From Leidyana gryllorum EB-2025a (lineage: Eukaryota; Apicomplexa), in NCBI GenBank assembly GCA_048772705.1, contig JBLWGC010000054.1, forward strand, positions 1-25,337: a stretch of 25,337 bases of DNA, read 5' to 3'. How positions within the stretch are numbered: position 1 is the first letter of the stretch; each line of letters starts with the position of its first letter. Made by a program: the position numbers and the translations under genes. Below the pieces are notes generated by a model, which worked only from the letters and a program-made list of their open reading frames with translations, made no database searches and had not been told where the DNA came from. Below are positions 1 through 6,043 of the stretch, in pieces.

Positions 1-22
1 GTTTGGAACGGGAGATGGTTTC

Positions 23-94
23 GGGCCTATGGCGCAACGGTAGCGCGTCTGACTCCAGATCAGAAGGTTGGGTGTTCGAATCACTCTGGGCTCA
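23..94 (+). tRNA. tRNA-Trp-CCA: tRNA-Trp (CCA)
   Basis: Reads the Trp codon UGG. Anticodon loop CTCCAGA lies between paired TCTGA/TCAGA stems, the D-arm GCGC/GCGC is perfect, and the T-loop is TTCGAAT. Acceptor GGGCCTA/TGGGCTC closes with G:U allowance; discriminator A. Length 72. It is the only copy of this body that keeps CCA: the others carry GCA (11852), TCA (2628) or CCT (8986). A Leu 3' fragment lies convergently downstream. Confidence 0.93.
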
Positions 95-129
95 ATCAGA
101 CTTTATGTTCTTCTCGTATGGGGCGCAAC

Positions 130-155
130 CAAGAATGGGATTCGGACGCACGCCC
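130..155 (-). pseudogene. tRNA-Leu 3' fragment
   Basis: Only the T-arm and part of the 3' acceptor of the Leu(CAG)-type gene remain. The flank (GGGGCGCAA) matches the flank of Leu at 11736, so the Trp-Leu pair here is an inverted, decayed copy of the Leu/Trp pair at 11736-11923. Confidence 0.6.
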
Positions 156-274
156 AGTCGGCGCTTCGCCGTCACATACGTCCCTGCGAGTGCTACAGCT
201 GTCCGCCCGTGTCTAATTGGCACTGGAGTTCAACGGCGTAGAATTCTAGTGAGTCAGCCATGTGCTATGTCCTC

Positions 275-345
275 TGCATCTGCCGGGAATCGAAAACGGG
301 TCGTCTCGATGGCAACGAGACATTCTACCAATAGACCACAGATGC
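275..345 (-). tRNA. tRNA-Gly-GCC: tRNA-Gly (GCC), weak T-stem
   Basis: Reads Gly GGC/GGU. Acceptor GCATCTG/CAGATGC is perfect and TCTCG/CGAGA frames loop TTGCCAT. Length 71, discriminator A. The T-stem has two mismatches next to the loop (CCGTT against CCCGG), and the D-loop has ATTGG instead of AGTGG, so this copy is less sound than those at 2946 or 12010. Confidence 0.82.
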
Positions 346-412
346 AGATCACGATCTTGCTGCATCTTGTAGGTGGTGACAACCGTTGTTAGAGAGCCTA
401 TCGATGCATCAA

Positions 413-484
413 AGCCTTCTGTCGGAATCGAGCCGCCGACTTCTCGCTCGCGAAGCAAACGCTCTGCCCCTCAATTAAGACGGC
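413..484 (-). tRNA. Thr-type tRNA body with CGC (Ala) anticodon, partly decayed
   Basis: The body is the Thr(CGT) family of this array: GCTT D-stem, AGGGGCA D-loop and 72 nt length. The anticodon loop is TTCGCGA, so 34-36 is CGC, an Ala anticodon; the related genes have TTCGTAA. The anticodon stem still pairs with G:U. Acceptor GCCGTCT/AGAAGGC and the T-stem each have one mismatch. Probably a drifting copy. Confidence 0.7.
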
Positions 485-560
485 AATCCAAGCAGGAAAT
501 TACGCATCTATTCTCATTGAGGGAGCTTACTGAAGGACTGTGATCGGATAGTCCGAGGAC

Positions 561-615
561 TTCCACTGCCGGGACTTGAACCCGGACCGTGCGAGGAGAG
601 CCGCATATCCTAGCC
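561..615 (-). pseudogene. tRNA-Glu (CTC) with foreign 5' end
   Basis: The 3' two thirds match Glu: acceptor half CAGTGGA, T-arm CCGGG/CCCGG and CTC anticodon with an altered loop (CTCTCCT). The acceptor 5' strand and D-stem are replaced by unrelated sequence. A copy with the same replaced end occurs at 10484. Confidence 0.7.
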
Positions 616-653
616 GGTCGCAGCCATACCCTCAGGTGATCGAGACAGCGCCT

Positions 654-690
654 GCCTTATTAGCTTAGGGGCCGAACGCTCGACGGGCGC
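654..690 (+). pseudogene. tRNA-Thr 5' fragment
   Basis: GCCTTAT, then TAGCTT and AGGGGC match the acceptor and D-arm of the Thr family; homology ends before the anticodon. It sits downstream of the broken Glu at 561, echoing the Glu-Thr pairing elsewhere in the window. Confidence 0.5.
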
Positions 691-720
691 GAATAGTGAC
701 ACCAGATGTCACAATCTCTC

Positions 721-793
721 TGCCTCGGCCGTGGATCGAACACGGGACTTCCAGATCTTCAGTCTGGCGCTCTCCCAACTGAGCTACCGAGGC
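721..793 (-). tRNA. tRNA-Phe-GAA: tRNA-Phe (GAA)
   Basis: Reads Phe UUC/UUU. Acceptor GCCTCGG/CCGAGGC is perfect, D-stem GCTC/GAGC is perfect, CCAGA/TCTGG frames loop CTGAAGA, and the T-loop is TTCGATC. Length 73, discriminator A. It is the only Phe gene in the window and looks fully intact. Confidence 0.96.
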
Positions 794-881
794 ACTAAAA
801 AGTCTTGAAACGCGGTGAAAATAAGCACTCGCCGCAGCCGCATCTGGGGCCACTCCTCGCGGCATCCCGAGTTCGACAGTT

Positions 882-943
882 GCCAACTTGCCCGAGTGGG
901 AGGGGTGGTGGATTTGAATTCTATTGGGCCTGGTCCGCGCGGG
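882..943 (+). pseudogene. tRNA-Ser (TGA-like) relic
   Basis: Acceptor half GCCAACT and CCCGAGTGG match the Ser family. The anticodon loop reads TTTGAAT, giving TGA, with a weak stem. The variable arm is recognisable but the T-arm and 3' acceptor are lost. It shares the GCCAACT variant with the Ser(TGA) relic at 20601, so both may come from one divergent branch. Confidence 0.65.
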
Positions 944-1051
944 TGCATGCTTTGGGCGAGAGCCGTACCATCCTGAAAAGCAGTGGGATGTCAGGTCAAC
1001 ACCAAAATTAGCTTTTCTGGGAATCGGATCCATTTCTCTTTCCATTCTGAC

Positions 1052-1081
1052 AGGGATACCACCGCTAGACCAAATAGCCGA
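1052..1081 (-). pseudogene. tRNA-Pro 5' fragment
   Basis: Reading the minus strand, GGCTATT, TGGTCTAG and a D-loop-like stretch match the first 30 nt of the Pro family. The anticodon is absent. No matching 3' half lies nearby. Confidence 0.5.
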
Positions 1082-1167
1082 ATACTTGGATGCATGCAAC
1101 CGGATATACAGATAGAGATTCGAATCTACCGTAGCTTTTCCAGCCTATTCTCGAGGATGATCACCGT

Positions 1168-1251
1168 TGCACAGAATGGCATTCGAACCCATGCAGACTT
1201 GCGCCTACCAGAACTTGAGTCTGGCCCCTTAGACCACTCGGGCATCTGTGC
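1168..1251 (-). tRNA. tRNA-Leu-CAA: tRNA-Leu (CAA)
   Basis: Type II tRNA of 84 nt reading Leu UUG. Acceptor GCACAGA/TCTGTGC is perfect; CCAGA/TCTGG frames loop CTCAAGT; a long variable arm precedes T-loop TTCGAAT. Discriminator A. It has no intron, although this isoacceptor often has one in eukaryotes. Single copy here. Confidence 0.95.
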
Positions 1252-1525
1252 GTTACTTTCTTTCTGAGTTCCTGAGTGTTAATGGCTTCCGTTGCGACGT
1301 CGATGTCGTTCTGGGTGCAGTGTACCGCCCCGGAGTACTCTTACGCCCCGAGTTGCTTAGATGGCAACGCACGTGATTGTAGTGGTGGCATCAAATATTC
1401 GACGACCAAATTCCGTCCCGCCGGGAGCTGAGGAGTGGACTCCTTACAACGTAGTTCGTCTGACACTGCTGTTCCATTCCATCCTGATCGATGCTTCGCT
1501 ACCTGTACAGCCTCGCTCAAAGATT

Positions 1526-1597
1526 GTCCGAGTCGTCTAGTGGTTAGGACAGCACGTTGTGGCCGTGCAAACCCAGGCTCGATTCCTGGCTCGGACA
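1526..1597 (+). tRNA. tRNA-His-GTG: tRNA-His (GTG)
   Basis: Reads His CAC/CAU. Acceptor GTCCGAG/CTCGGAC, anticodon stem GCACG/CGTGC and T-stem CCAGG/CCTGG are perfect; the anticodon loop is TTGTGGC. T54 is replaced by C (loop CTCGATT). G-1 would be added after transcription. This is the only sound His gene; those at 7630, 11212, 13190, 17461 and 23763 are damaged. Confidence 0.94.
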
Positions 1598-1672
1598 AGC
1601 AGTCCAAAGTGCATTGCTCTTCGCCCCGGTTGAAAACATTGTTGCAGCCATGGTCAAGTCTGTACGATCGGC

Positions 1673-1731
1673 TGCACCTGCCGGGGCTTGGAGCAAGGGA
1701 AGCTCGCATCCTACTCTTGGACCACAAGTGC
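1673..1731 (-). pseudogene. tRNA-Gly (TCC) relic with internal deletion
   Basis: Both acceptor halves (GCACTTG and CAGGTGC) and TGGTC match Gly(TCC) at 22163, but the unit is only 59 nt: part of the anticodon and T-arms is missing and the anticodon stem no longer pairs. The flanks (before GCTGCACCTG, after the gene GCACCCCGAGACTCGG) also match the intact copy. Confidence 0.65.
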
Positions 1732-1797
1732 ACTCGAGAGAGAGTTTCAGCACCCCGAGACTCGGCGGCAGTCTGCGTTGAGCTAGTGGGTGCCTCA

Positions 1798-1861
1798 GGT
1801 ACTGGCAGGTTCCAGTCTGCGACTTTGTGGCTAAGAGACTTACCCTCTGGTGGCTGAGCTA
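1798..1861 (-). pseudogene. Asn-derived relic keeping its T-arm
   Basis: TAGCTCAG and the stretch around AAAGTCGCAG match Asn(GTT), but the anticodon stem is destroyed and the anticodon region reads CTCTTAG. A GCAG..CTGC T-arm remains. Three further members of this family are at 15083, 17021 and 21597. In this copy only, the outer flanks GCCTCG and TGAGGC could pair. Confidence 0.6.
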
Positions 1862-1929
1862 CGAGGCTCGGCTAAGATGAGTGGAGCTTGAGAGACTTAA
1901 GCTTTGCAGGTGCCCAGTCGATGCAGTCA

Positions 1930-2001
1930 AGCCTTCTGCCGGAATCGAACCAGCGACCTTTCGCTTACAAAGCGAATGCTCTGCCCCTAAGCTAAGGAGG
2001 C
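1930..2001 (-). tRNA. tRNA-Thr-TGT: tRNA-Thr (TGT)
   Basis: Reads Thr ACA. TTCGC/GCGAA frames loop TTTGTAA; D-loop AGGGGCA; T-loop TTCGATT. Acceptor GCCTCCT/AGAAGGC has one mismatch; 14293 is the perfect version. Length 72. It is followed by the same spacer and Ser(AGA) gene as at 14293 and 15570. Confidence 0.92.
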
Positions 2002-2065
2002 ATTCCCTGTCTCGACCCATATGAGTTTTTGATGCTGGGAATTGCATCATTTCCACCACATCGCT

Positions 2066-2147
2066 CGACAACTGCTGGATTTGAACCAGCGCGGGCCAGG
2101 CCCAGTAGATTTCTAGTCTACCCCCTTAACCACTCGGGCAAGTTGCC
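2066..2147 (-). tRNA. tRNA-Ser-AGA: tRNA-Ser (AGA)
   Basis: Type II, 82 nt, reads UCU/UCC/UCA through inosine-34. Acceptor GGCAACT/AGTTGTC, anticodon stem GTAGA/TCTAC with loop CTAGAAA, variable arm TGGGCC/GGCCC and T-stem GCTGG/CCAGC all pair. Discriminator G, as usual for Ser. Upstream lies a Lys relic. Confidence 0.96.
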
Positions 2148-2216
2148 ACCTGTCGGACTTGTCATCTTGCGCCCTGTGGCTTCAACGATTCAGCAAGCTT
2201 GAGTCGGACTGCTCGC

Positions 2217-2279
2217 GCTGCCCGAAGCCGCGGTCTCCTTATTGAAAGTCTAGGGGTCTACCGACGGAGCTGGCGCGGC
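2217..2279 (-). pseudogene. Lys-derived relic with T-stem deletion
   Basis: 63-nt unit: 5' GCCGCGC, an altered D-arm, GCAAGA then a disrupted anticodon arm, the start of the T-arm, then a jump straight to the 3' acceptor. About 9-10 bp that formed the 3' T-loop and T-stem are gone. First of ten copies sharing the same deletion, usually beside Ser. Confidence 0.65.
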
Positions 2280-2379
2280 AAGGAAGCTCGGACTTAGTAA
2301 CTAGTTTCTCCCGTATTGGTCGCAGAATGTTGGGGCTTCCTCACGTCCAGGGCAACTATTTATCAGAGATCCACTCACT

Positions 2380-2453
2380 TGGTCACGCCCGGGCTCGAAC
2401 CGGGGACCTTGAGCTTATTAGGCTCACGCTCTAACCGACTGAGCTACGCGACC
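2380..2453 (-). tRNA. tRNA-Ile-AAT: tRNA-Ile (AAT)
   Basis: Reads AUU/AUC/AUA via inosine. Acceptor GGTCGCG/CGTGACC pairs with one G:U, D-stem GCTC/GAGC, TGAGC/GCTCA frames loop CTAATAA, T-stem CCCGG/CCGGG. Length 74, discriminator A. Confidence 0.96.
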
Positions 2454-2535
2454 ACTTCTGCGACGACAGATGGCACCGACCCCGATGCTGGATCCCCCCT
2501 GAGCTAGAATCAAACATCAGAGCCATTCAGACACT

Positions 2536-2599
2536 GGCAAGAAGCTGTAGACGGCGCAAAGCGCTGCAAGGGCGTCGGCCCGAATCCCACTCTTCTCAG
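2536..2599 (+). pseudogene. tRNA-Leu relic
   Basis: GCAAGA at the 5' end, GGCGC and the T-arm/3' acceptor region (GAATCCCACTCTTCTC) match Leu(CAG), but the anticodon arm has largely gone. The downstream flank TTGCGCCC equals that of Leu 11736, marking the same Leu/Trp block. Confidence 0.6.
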
Positions 2600-2627
2600 G
2601 TTGCGCCCCATACGGGAAGAACATGAG

Positions 2628-2698
2628 GTCTAATTGAGTGATTCGAACGCCCAATTTTCTAAGCTGAAGTCAGACCCGCTATGTTCCGCCATAGGCCC
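2628..2698 (-). pseudogene. Trp-derived relic with TCA anticodon
   Basis: 5' acceptor GGGCCTA, D-arm and TCTGA/TTAGA match Trp at 23. The loop is CTTCAGC, so 34-36 is TCA, complementary to UGA. The 3' acceptor and T-stem no longer pair, so it is most likely non-functional. It is not a selenocysteine tRNA: it lacks the 9-bp acceptor and long variable arm. Confidence 0.65.
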
Positions 2699-2767
2699 CG
2701 CTCCAGACTCATTGCATCGTGATCAGGAATGGAGATCCAACATCTTTGAGCGTTTCAGGTCATCTTC

Positions 2768-2841
2768 AGAGCACGCGCGGAGTTGAACCACGGGCTTGCG
2801 CTGATATGCAGTCAGCTGCCATACCACTGAGCTATCTACCC
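2768..2841 (-). pseudogene. tRNA-Cys (GCA) relic
   Basis: GCTGA/TCAGC with loop CTGCATA keeps the GCA anticodon, but D-stem, variable region and acceptor (GGGTAGA against CGTGCTC) carry mismatches and small insertions compared with Cys 22384. It is the inverted-block counterpart of Cys 8846. Confidence 0.7.
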
Positions 2842-2945
2842 ACCAAACACCCGTCATACTCGCTCAACCCAGTTTTATGATTCCATTCGTTCAGAAAAAT
2901 AAAAACGGCCGTTACCGTGTACGAGCTTCAACAACAAGGTGTTAC

Positions 2946-3016
2946 GCATCTGTGGTCTAGTGGTAGAATGTCTCGTTGCCATCGAGACGACCCGGGTTCG
3001 ATTCCCGGCAGATGCA
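2946..3016 (+). tRNA. tRNA-Gly-GCC: tRNA-Gly (GCC)
   Basis: Reads GGC/GGU. Acceptor GCATCTG/CAGATGC, anticodon stem TCTCG/CGAGA with loop TTGCCAT and T-stem CCGGG/CCCGG are perfect. 71 nt, discriminator A. Best-preserved Gly copy. Confidence 0.97.
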
Positions 3017-3080
3017 GAGGAGATGGCATATGGTTGAGTTTTATGCGTGAGTTGGTGTTTGACCCTCCGATCACATCGCA

Positions 3081-3162
3081 CGACAACTGCTGGATTTGAA
3101 CCAGCGCGGGCCAGGCCCAGTAGATTTCGAGTCTACCCCCTTAACCACTCGGGCAAGTTGCC
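3081..3162 (-). tRNA. tRNA-Ser-CGA: tRNA-Ser (CGA)
   Basis: Same 82-nt body as Ser(AGA) with loop CTCGAAA, so it reads UCG. All stems pair. The single A34-to-C34 difference separates it from neighbours such as 12158. A second copy is at 9876. Confidence 0.95.
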
Positions 3163-3234
3163 AATCGTCGAACTCGGCATTCCGCAGACAGTGGCTTCAC
3201 ATACGGTTCAGCAAGCTTGACTCGGACCGCTCGC

Positions 3235-3297
3235 GCTGCCCGAACCCGCGGTCTCTCCATTGAAAGTCTTGCGCGCTACCGACGGAGCTGGCGCGGC
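3235..3297 (-). pseudogene. Lys-derived relic with T-stem deletion
   Basis: 63-nt member of the Lys relic family; acceptor halves GCCGCGC and GGGCAGC. The anticodon-region loop reads CTTTCAA. Followed by a spacer ending in a 10-bp stump of an Ile gene fused to the upstream region of Glu 3465. Confidence 0.65.
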
Positions 3298-3426
3298 AAG
3301 GAAGCTCGTCCTGTACCTGGGGAGGCCCAAGATTCCACGATCAATACAAATGGAATTGGTTACTATCTGTATCAGAGATCCACTCACTTGATCATGCCGA
3401 CATTCCATATCCATATTTTTCAAGAC

Positions 3427-3440
3427 GGTACGGCTCTCGG
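3427..3440 (+). promoter_or_regulatory. Glu upstream element
   Basis: The 14-nt motif GGTACGGCTCTCGG begins 38 bp before Glu 3465. Seven more Glu genes have it at the same distance. Candidate RNA polymerase III upstream element; role inferred. Confidence 0.45.
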
Positions 3441-3464
3441 CCGAAGCCCCAACTCAACAACTCG

Positions 3465-3537
3465 TCCACTGTAGTCTAAGTGGCTAGGATATGCGGCTTT
3501 CACCCGCACGATCCGGGTTCAAGTCCCGGCAGTGGAA
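3465..3537 (+). tRNA. tRNA-Glu-TTC: tRNA-Glu (TTC)
   Basis: Reads GAA (and GAG). Acceptor TCCACTG/CAGTGGA, anticodon stem TGCGG/CCGCA with loop CTTTCAC and T-stem CCGGG/CCCGG are perfect; T-loop TTCAAGT. 73 nt. Followed by a conserved spacer and Thr(AGT) on the same strand. Confidence 0.96.
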
Positions 3538-3613
3538 GTCATTGGACCATTCGAGCAAAGTGCTCCAGTAACCTCCGTCAATAGTGACTGACTCGTGATC
3601 TTTGGCTTGCATT

Positions 3614-3685
3614 GCCTTCTTAGCTTAGGGGCAGAGCATTCGCTTAGTAAGCGAAAGGTCGCCGGTTCGATTCCGGCAGAAGGCT
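3614..3685 (+). tRNA. tRNA-Thr-AGT: tRNA-Thr (AGT)
   Basis: Reads ACU/ACC/ACA via inosine. Acceptor GCCTTCT/AGAAGGC, TTCGC/GCGAA with loop TTAGTAA and T-stem GCCGG/CCGGC are perfect. 72 nt. Converges on initiator Met, as at 19089-19281. Confidence 0.96.
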
Positions 3686-3730
3686 TTGGTCACGACCCAA
3701 TCAATTCTATAGCTCCCTCCTGCGCACACT

Positions 3731-3802
3731 TAGCAGTGCGTCGTTTCGATCGACGGACCTTTGGGTTATGAGCCCAACACTCTTCCACTGAGCTACACTG
3801 CT
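3731..3802 (-). tRNA. tRNA-iMet-CAT: initiator tRNA-Met (CAT)
   Basis: Starts translation at AUG. Initiator hallmarks are visible: A1:U72 at the end of acceptor AGCAGTG/CACTGCT, three G:C pairs above loop CTCATAA (TTGGG/CCCAA), and T-loop ATCGAAA with A54 and A60. 72 nt, all stems paired. A second copy is at 19210. Confidence 0.95.
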
Positions 3803-3935
3803 TAGTCTGCAACATGGAAGAAGGAGCCGGAATGCGATTCTTGAGATGTTAATTGCCTTGAGTGCCGAAGTGGCAACGAGGTGGCTGTGTTACTTCTAAA
3901 ACTGCTTATCCCATCGGGTCAACCGACAACCAAGA

Positions 3936-4007
3936 GGGCTGTTCTGGGAATTGAACCCAGGACTCCTTCCACCCTAAGGAAGGATCATACCACTAGACCA
4001 AACAGCC
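3936..4007 (-). tRNA. tRNA-Pro-AGG: tRNA-Pro (AGG)
   Basis: Reads CCU/CCC/CCA through inosine. Acceptor GGCTGTT/AACAGCC, CTTCC/GGAAG with loop TTAGGGT and T-stem CTGGG/CCCAG are perfect; T-loop TTCAATT. 72 nt, discriminator C. Divergent from Ala 4097. Confidence 0.95.
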
Positions 4008-4096
4008 GCCTGTCGGTCGTGCAACCCGGTGAGCACAGTCGCGAGAGTGGTCATACTATGTTGAGAATCAACAAAATGCGACGGGGTCTGCACAGC

Positions 4097-4169
4097 GGGG
4101 GACTAGCTCAAATGGTGAAGCGCTCGCTTAGCGTGCGAGAGGTACTGGGATCGATGCCCAGGTCGTCCA
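4097..4169 (+). tRNA. tRNA-Ala-AGC: tRNA-Ala (AGC), one acceptor mismatch
   Basis: CTCGC/GCGAG frames loop TTAGCGT; T-stem CTGGG/CCCAG with A54 T-loop ATCGATG. Acceptor GGGGGAC/GTCGTCC has a G:G mismatch at pair 4, and the D-arm lost an A (GTGAAGC). Reads GCU/GCC/GCA if functional; 18371 is the sound copy. Confidence 0.8.
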
Positions 4170-4282
4170 AACTTCGTAGTCTGCAAGTGCCGCTTTTTTA
4201 CTACAGAGTTGAAAGCTTTCAAGTGTGCCCTTTACCCTTGGCTAGACTCGGGCACCGCAGTATGTGTGAAGGTTGCCTCAGA

Positions 4283-4343
4283 GCCCGGATTTCCGAGTTT
4301 GCATTTTACAATCACACACTCTGCCGACTAAGATACCAGAGTC
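4283..4343 (-). pseudogene. tRNA-Asn relic
   Basis: CAGAGTGTGTGA matches the D-arm and anticodon stem of Asn, but the loop reads TTGTAAA and neither the anticodon nor the T-stem pairs. Position (Pro, Ala, Asn order) equals that of 8247 and 18561. Confidence 0.6.
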
Positions 4344-4450
4344 AGTTACAATATTTCAAAGGTCAGTAGAGAGACGCGTGTTGCATGTGTCCAGTTGAGG
4401 GAGCGCTAGCCCGGATGGCTCTACCAACTCTTTTTTGGGAAGGACTGATC

Positions 4451-4522
4451 GGTTACTTGGTGTAGTGGTTAGCACTGGGCACTCTAAATCTCCCGACCTA
4501 GGTTCGATTCCCGGAGCAACCT
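4451..4522 (+). tRNA. Gln-type tRNA with CTA (amber) anticodon
   Basis: Body matches Gln(TTG) at 6044: same GTGTAGTGGTTAGCAC D-arm, 72 nt and T-loop TTCGATT. The loop is CTCTAAA, so 34-36 is CTA, complementary to UAG. Anticodon, acceptor and T-stem each have one mismatch, so it may be a decaying copy rather than a working suppressor. Followed by Val(AAC) as at 6044. Confidence 0.72.
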
Positions 4523-4577
4523 CAAAACTAGTCCTCACTTTTTCGTGAAACCTCGCCACTTCTCTTGGACCTTCGCC

Positions 4578-4650
4578 GCAGCCATGATCTAGTGGTCACC
4601 ACGTTTGCTTAACACGCAGAAGGTCCCGAGTTCGATCCTCGGTGGCTGTA
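4578..4650 (+). tRNA. tRNA-Val-AAC: tRNA-Val (AAC)
   Basis: Reads GUU/GUC/GUA via inosine. Acceptor GCAGCCA/TGGCTGT closes with G:U, TTTGC/GCAGA frames loop TTAACAC with G:U help, T-stem CCGAG/CTCGG is perfect, T-loop TTCGATC. 73 nt, discriminator A. Confidence 0.92.
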
Positions 4651-4705
4651 GCTCGCAACTTTCAGCGACACCCAAATGAGACAATCTTAAGCGGAATCAA
4701 CTGTG

Positions 4706-4765
4706 CTCTGAAACCAAGCATCGAATCCGGGTATTCCGCGTGACAGGCGGAAATACTGACCAAAC
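4706..4765 (-). pseudogene. tRNA-Asp (GTC) relic, 5' end lost
   Basis: The anticodon arm TCCGC/GCGGA with loop CTGTCAC is intact, but the D-arm and 5' acceptor are gone and replaced by sequence that normally flanks the gene (CTTTTGGGGTTG). A stump of an Asp 5' end in plus orientation follows near 4799. Confidence 0.65.
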
Positions 4766-4871
4766 TTTTGGGGTTGAAGTCCGGCGCGTTGACGAGCGTC
4801 CGAGATGAAATAGTTCCTTCTCGAGACTTCACGGGCACAAAACATGCCATGTGGCGAGCCAAGAACACGGC

Positions 4872-4946
4872 GGCAAGATGGCCGGGTGGTCTGAAGCGCT
4901 GTGTTCAGGCCGCAGTTCTAAATCGCGTGGGCTCTCACGCTTGTCA
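4872..4946 (+). pseudogene. tRNA-Leu (CAG) with T-loop deletion
   Basis: Acceptor GGCAAGA/CTTGTC and loop TTCAGGC (CAG) are kept, but the T-arm is shortened (GTGGGCTCTCAC), destroying the B box, and the variable arm is altered. Compare the intact Leu at 22013. Confidence 0.7.
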
Positions 4947-4992
4947 TGCATACTATGTCAAAAACCACGGAATGCTATGACGTCTGCACAGC

Positions 4993-5008
4993 GGGCGACT
5001 AGCTCAAC
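4993..5008 (+). pseudogene. tRNA-Ala 5' stump
   Basis: GGGCGACTAGCTCAA is the acceptor and half D-arm of Ala, preceded by its usual GTCTGCACAGC flank, then cut off and joined to the region before Gly 5019. Confidence 0.5.
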
Positions 5009-5018
5009 GCTGGATTGT

Positions 5019-5089
5019 GCATCTGTGGTCTAGTGGTAGAATGTCTCGTTGCCACCGAGACGACCCAGGTTCGATTCCCGACAGACGCA
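5019..5089 (+). tRNA. tRNA-Gly-GCC: tRNA-Gly (GCC)
   Basis: TCTCG/CGAGA frames loop TTGCCAC. Acceptor GCATCTG/CAGACGC closes with one A:C mismatch; T-stem CCAGG/CCCGA is slightly weak. The 144-bp spacer to Ile(TAT) is nearly identical to the one after Gly 22551 and inverted before Gly 8679. Confidence 0.88.
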
Positions 5090-5233
5090 GGAGGCACGCC
5101 TCAAACCGCCGTGGCAAATTAACAGAAACGCTAACAAGCTTGGTCGGCACGAGGCCGGGGCATTCTGACACTTGATGTAACAACCCCCTGACATAGAATC
5201 GAATGTGAGTTACGCGGTGGCACGGCGGTGATC

Positions 5234-5307
5234 GCTCCCCTAGCTCAGCTGGTTAGAGCATCGGCCTTATGTGCCGAAGGTCGAGGGTTCGATCCCCCCG
5301 GGGAGCA
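5234..5307 (+). tRNA. tRNA-Ile-TAT: tRNA-Ile (TAT)
   Basis: Reads the minor Ile codon AUA. Acceptor GCTCCCC/GGGGAGC perfect, D-stem GCTC/GAGC, TCGGC/GCCGA with loop CTTATGT, T-loop TTCGATC; one A:C in the T-stem. 74 nt. No intron, although this isoacceptor is often split in eukaryotes. Confidence 0.94.
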
Positions 5308-5394
5308 AATCCACCCAATGACAGCCGAACGCGACCGCCGAGTACTCCAGCATTTGACACCTATGAGTGCCCTGGCCGGGCAGGCCGACCAGGA

Positions 5395-5438
5395 GGCTGT
5401 TTGACCTTCAGGTATCATTCTCCCTCGCTTGGAAGAAC
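5395..5438 (+). pseudogene. tRNA-Pro 5' fragment
   Basis: GGCTGTTTG and GGTATCATTCT match Pro through the anticodon arm, where the loop is unreadable; the T-arm is absent. Same fragment occurs at 8331, 16263 and 22893, always between Ile(TAT)- or Asn-type units. Confidence 0.55.
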
Positions 5439-5448
5439 GTTGCAAGTG

Positions 5449-5502
5449 GGTGTTGTAGCTCAGTCGGCAGAGTCTACCCCCTAACCACTCGGGCAAGTTG
5501 CC
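5449..5502. pseudogene. Asn/Ser head-to-head chimera
   Basis: Plus-strand 5' half of Asn (GGTGTTGTAGCTCAGTCGG..AGAG) runs directly at 5473 into the minus-strand 5' half of Ser (TCTACC..AAGTTGCC). Both lose their anticodon. The identical junction recurs at 22931, so it was duplicated after forming. Confidence 0.75.
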
Positions 5503-5572
5503 ACCTCCAACTGGGCATCTTGCGCCCAGTGCCGTCACATACGGTTCAGCAAGCTCGACTCGGACGTCTCGC

Positions 5573-5625
5573 GCTGCCCGAACCTGCGGTCTCCCCTTGC
5601 GCTCTACCGAGGGACTTGGGGCGGC
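5573..5625 (-). pseudogene. Lys-derived relic, extra deletion
   Basis: Acceptor halves GCCGCCC and GGGCAGC are recognisable; besides the family T-stem deletion it lost about 10 bp of the anticodon arm. Confidence 0.55.
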
Positions 5626-5725
5626 GACGAAGCTCGGACTTAGTAACAAATTCCATTCGTATTGATCGTTGAATCTTGGGCCTTCCTCGGGTACAGGGCG
5701 AAGCTGTATCAGAGATGCACTCACT

Positions 5726-5799
5726 TGGTCACGGCCGGACTCCAACCGGGGACTCAGAACTTATTAGGCTCACGCTATGGCTGCCTGAAATACGCGACC
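5726..5799 (-). pseudogene. tRNA-Ile (AAT) relic
   Basis: Full 74 nt and loop CTAATAA, but the D-stem, anticodon stem (TGAGC/GTTCT) and T-loop (TTGGAGT) carry many substitutions. Acceptor GGTCGCG/CGTGACC is intact. Recently inactivated compared with 23219 in the sister block. Confidence 0.75.
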
Positions 5800-6043
5800 G
5801 CTTCAGAGTTGAGGTCAACAGTCACTAGCCGAAGGAGCCGACTGATGTGTTCAGCAAAGCCTTATGATTGGTACTGAACCGGCCACTCCGACCTTCGTCC
5901 ACCCCGCCAAGCAGTCATTCCAAAGGCAAATACTGACATCGAGAAGGGGGTGTACCTACACCACTAACAGTCCCACACGCGAATCCCGACCGAAGGTGCG
6001 CTGGTCCGGATGGCTGTACCGACTCTTTTAGGATGGGCTGAAT

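Larger units (their letters stand above)
2066..3016 (+). repeat. Ser-LysR-Ile-Leu-Trp-Cys-Gly block, copy 1
   Basis: Same gene order, opposite orientation, as 8679-9492. Spacers such as that between Ile and the Leu fragment are also recognisable. It is longer than its partner by about 140 bp, mainly the Leu fragment. Confidence 0.8.

Noticed and set aside
1252-1525. 274-bp gap searched for a further tRNA or snoRNA
   Set aside because: No B box, and no clear C/D or H/ACA box pairs on either strand.
2628-2698. Selenocysteine tRNA (TCA anticodon)
   Set aside because: The body is Trp-derived, with a 4-5 nt variable loop and no extended acceptor.
5245-5745. Open reading frame of 166 codons on the minus strand, and others such as 3881-4369 plus and 8041-8523 plus
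   Set aside because: They run across several tRNA genes on both strands. Recurring peptides such as GIEPRT or SRRFDS are translated T-arms, a known source of false proteins. No domain, no consistent codon use.
5800-6043. Possible tRNA around GCGAATCCCGACCG near 5980
   Set aside because: A B-box-like string without pairing arms. The last 50 bp match the flank found before the other Gln-type genes.
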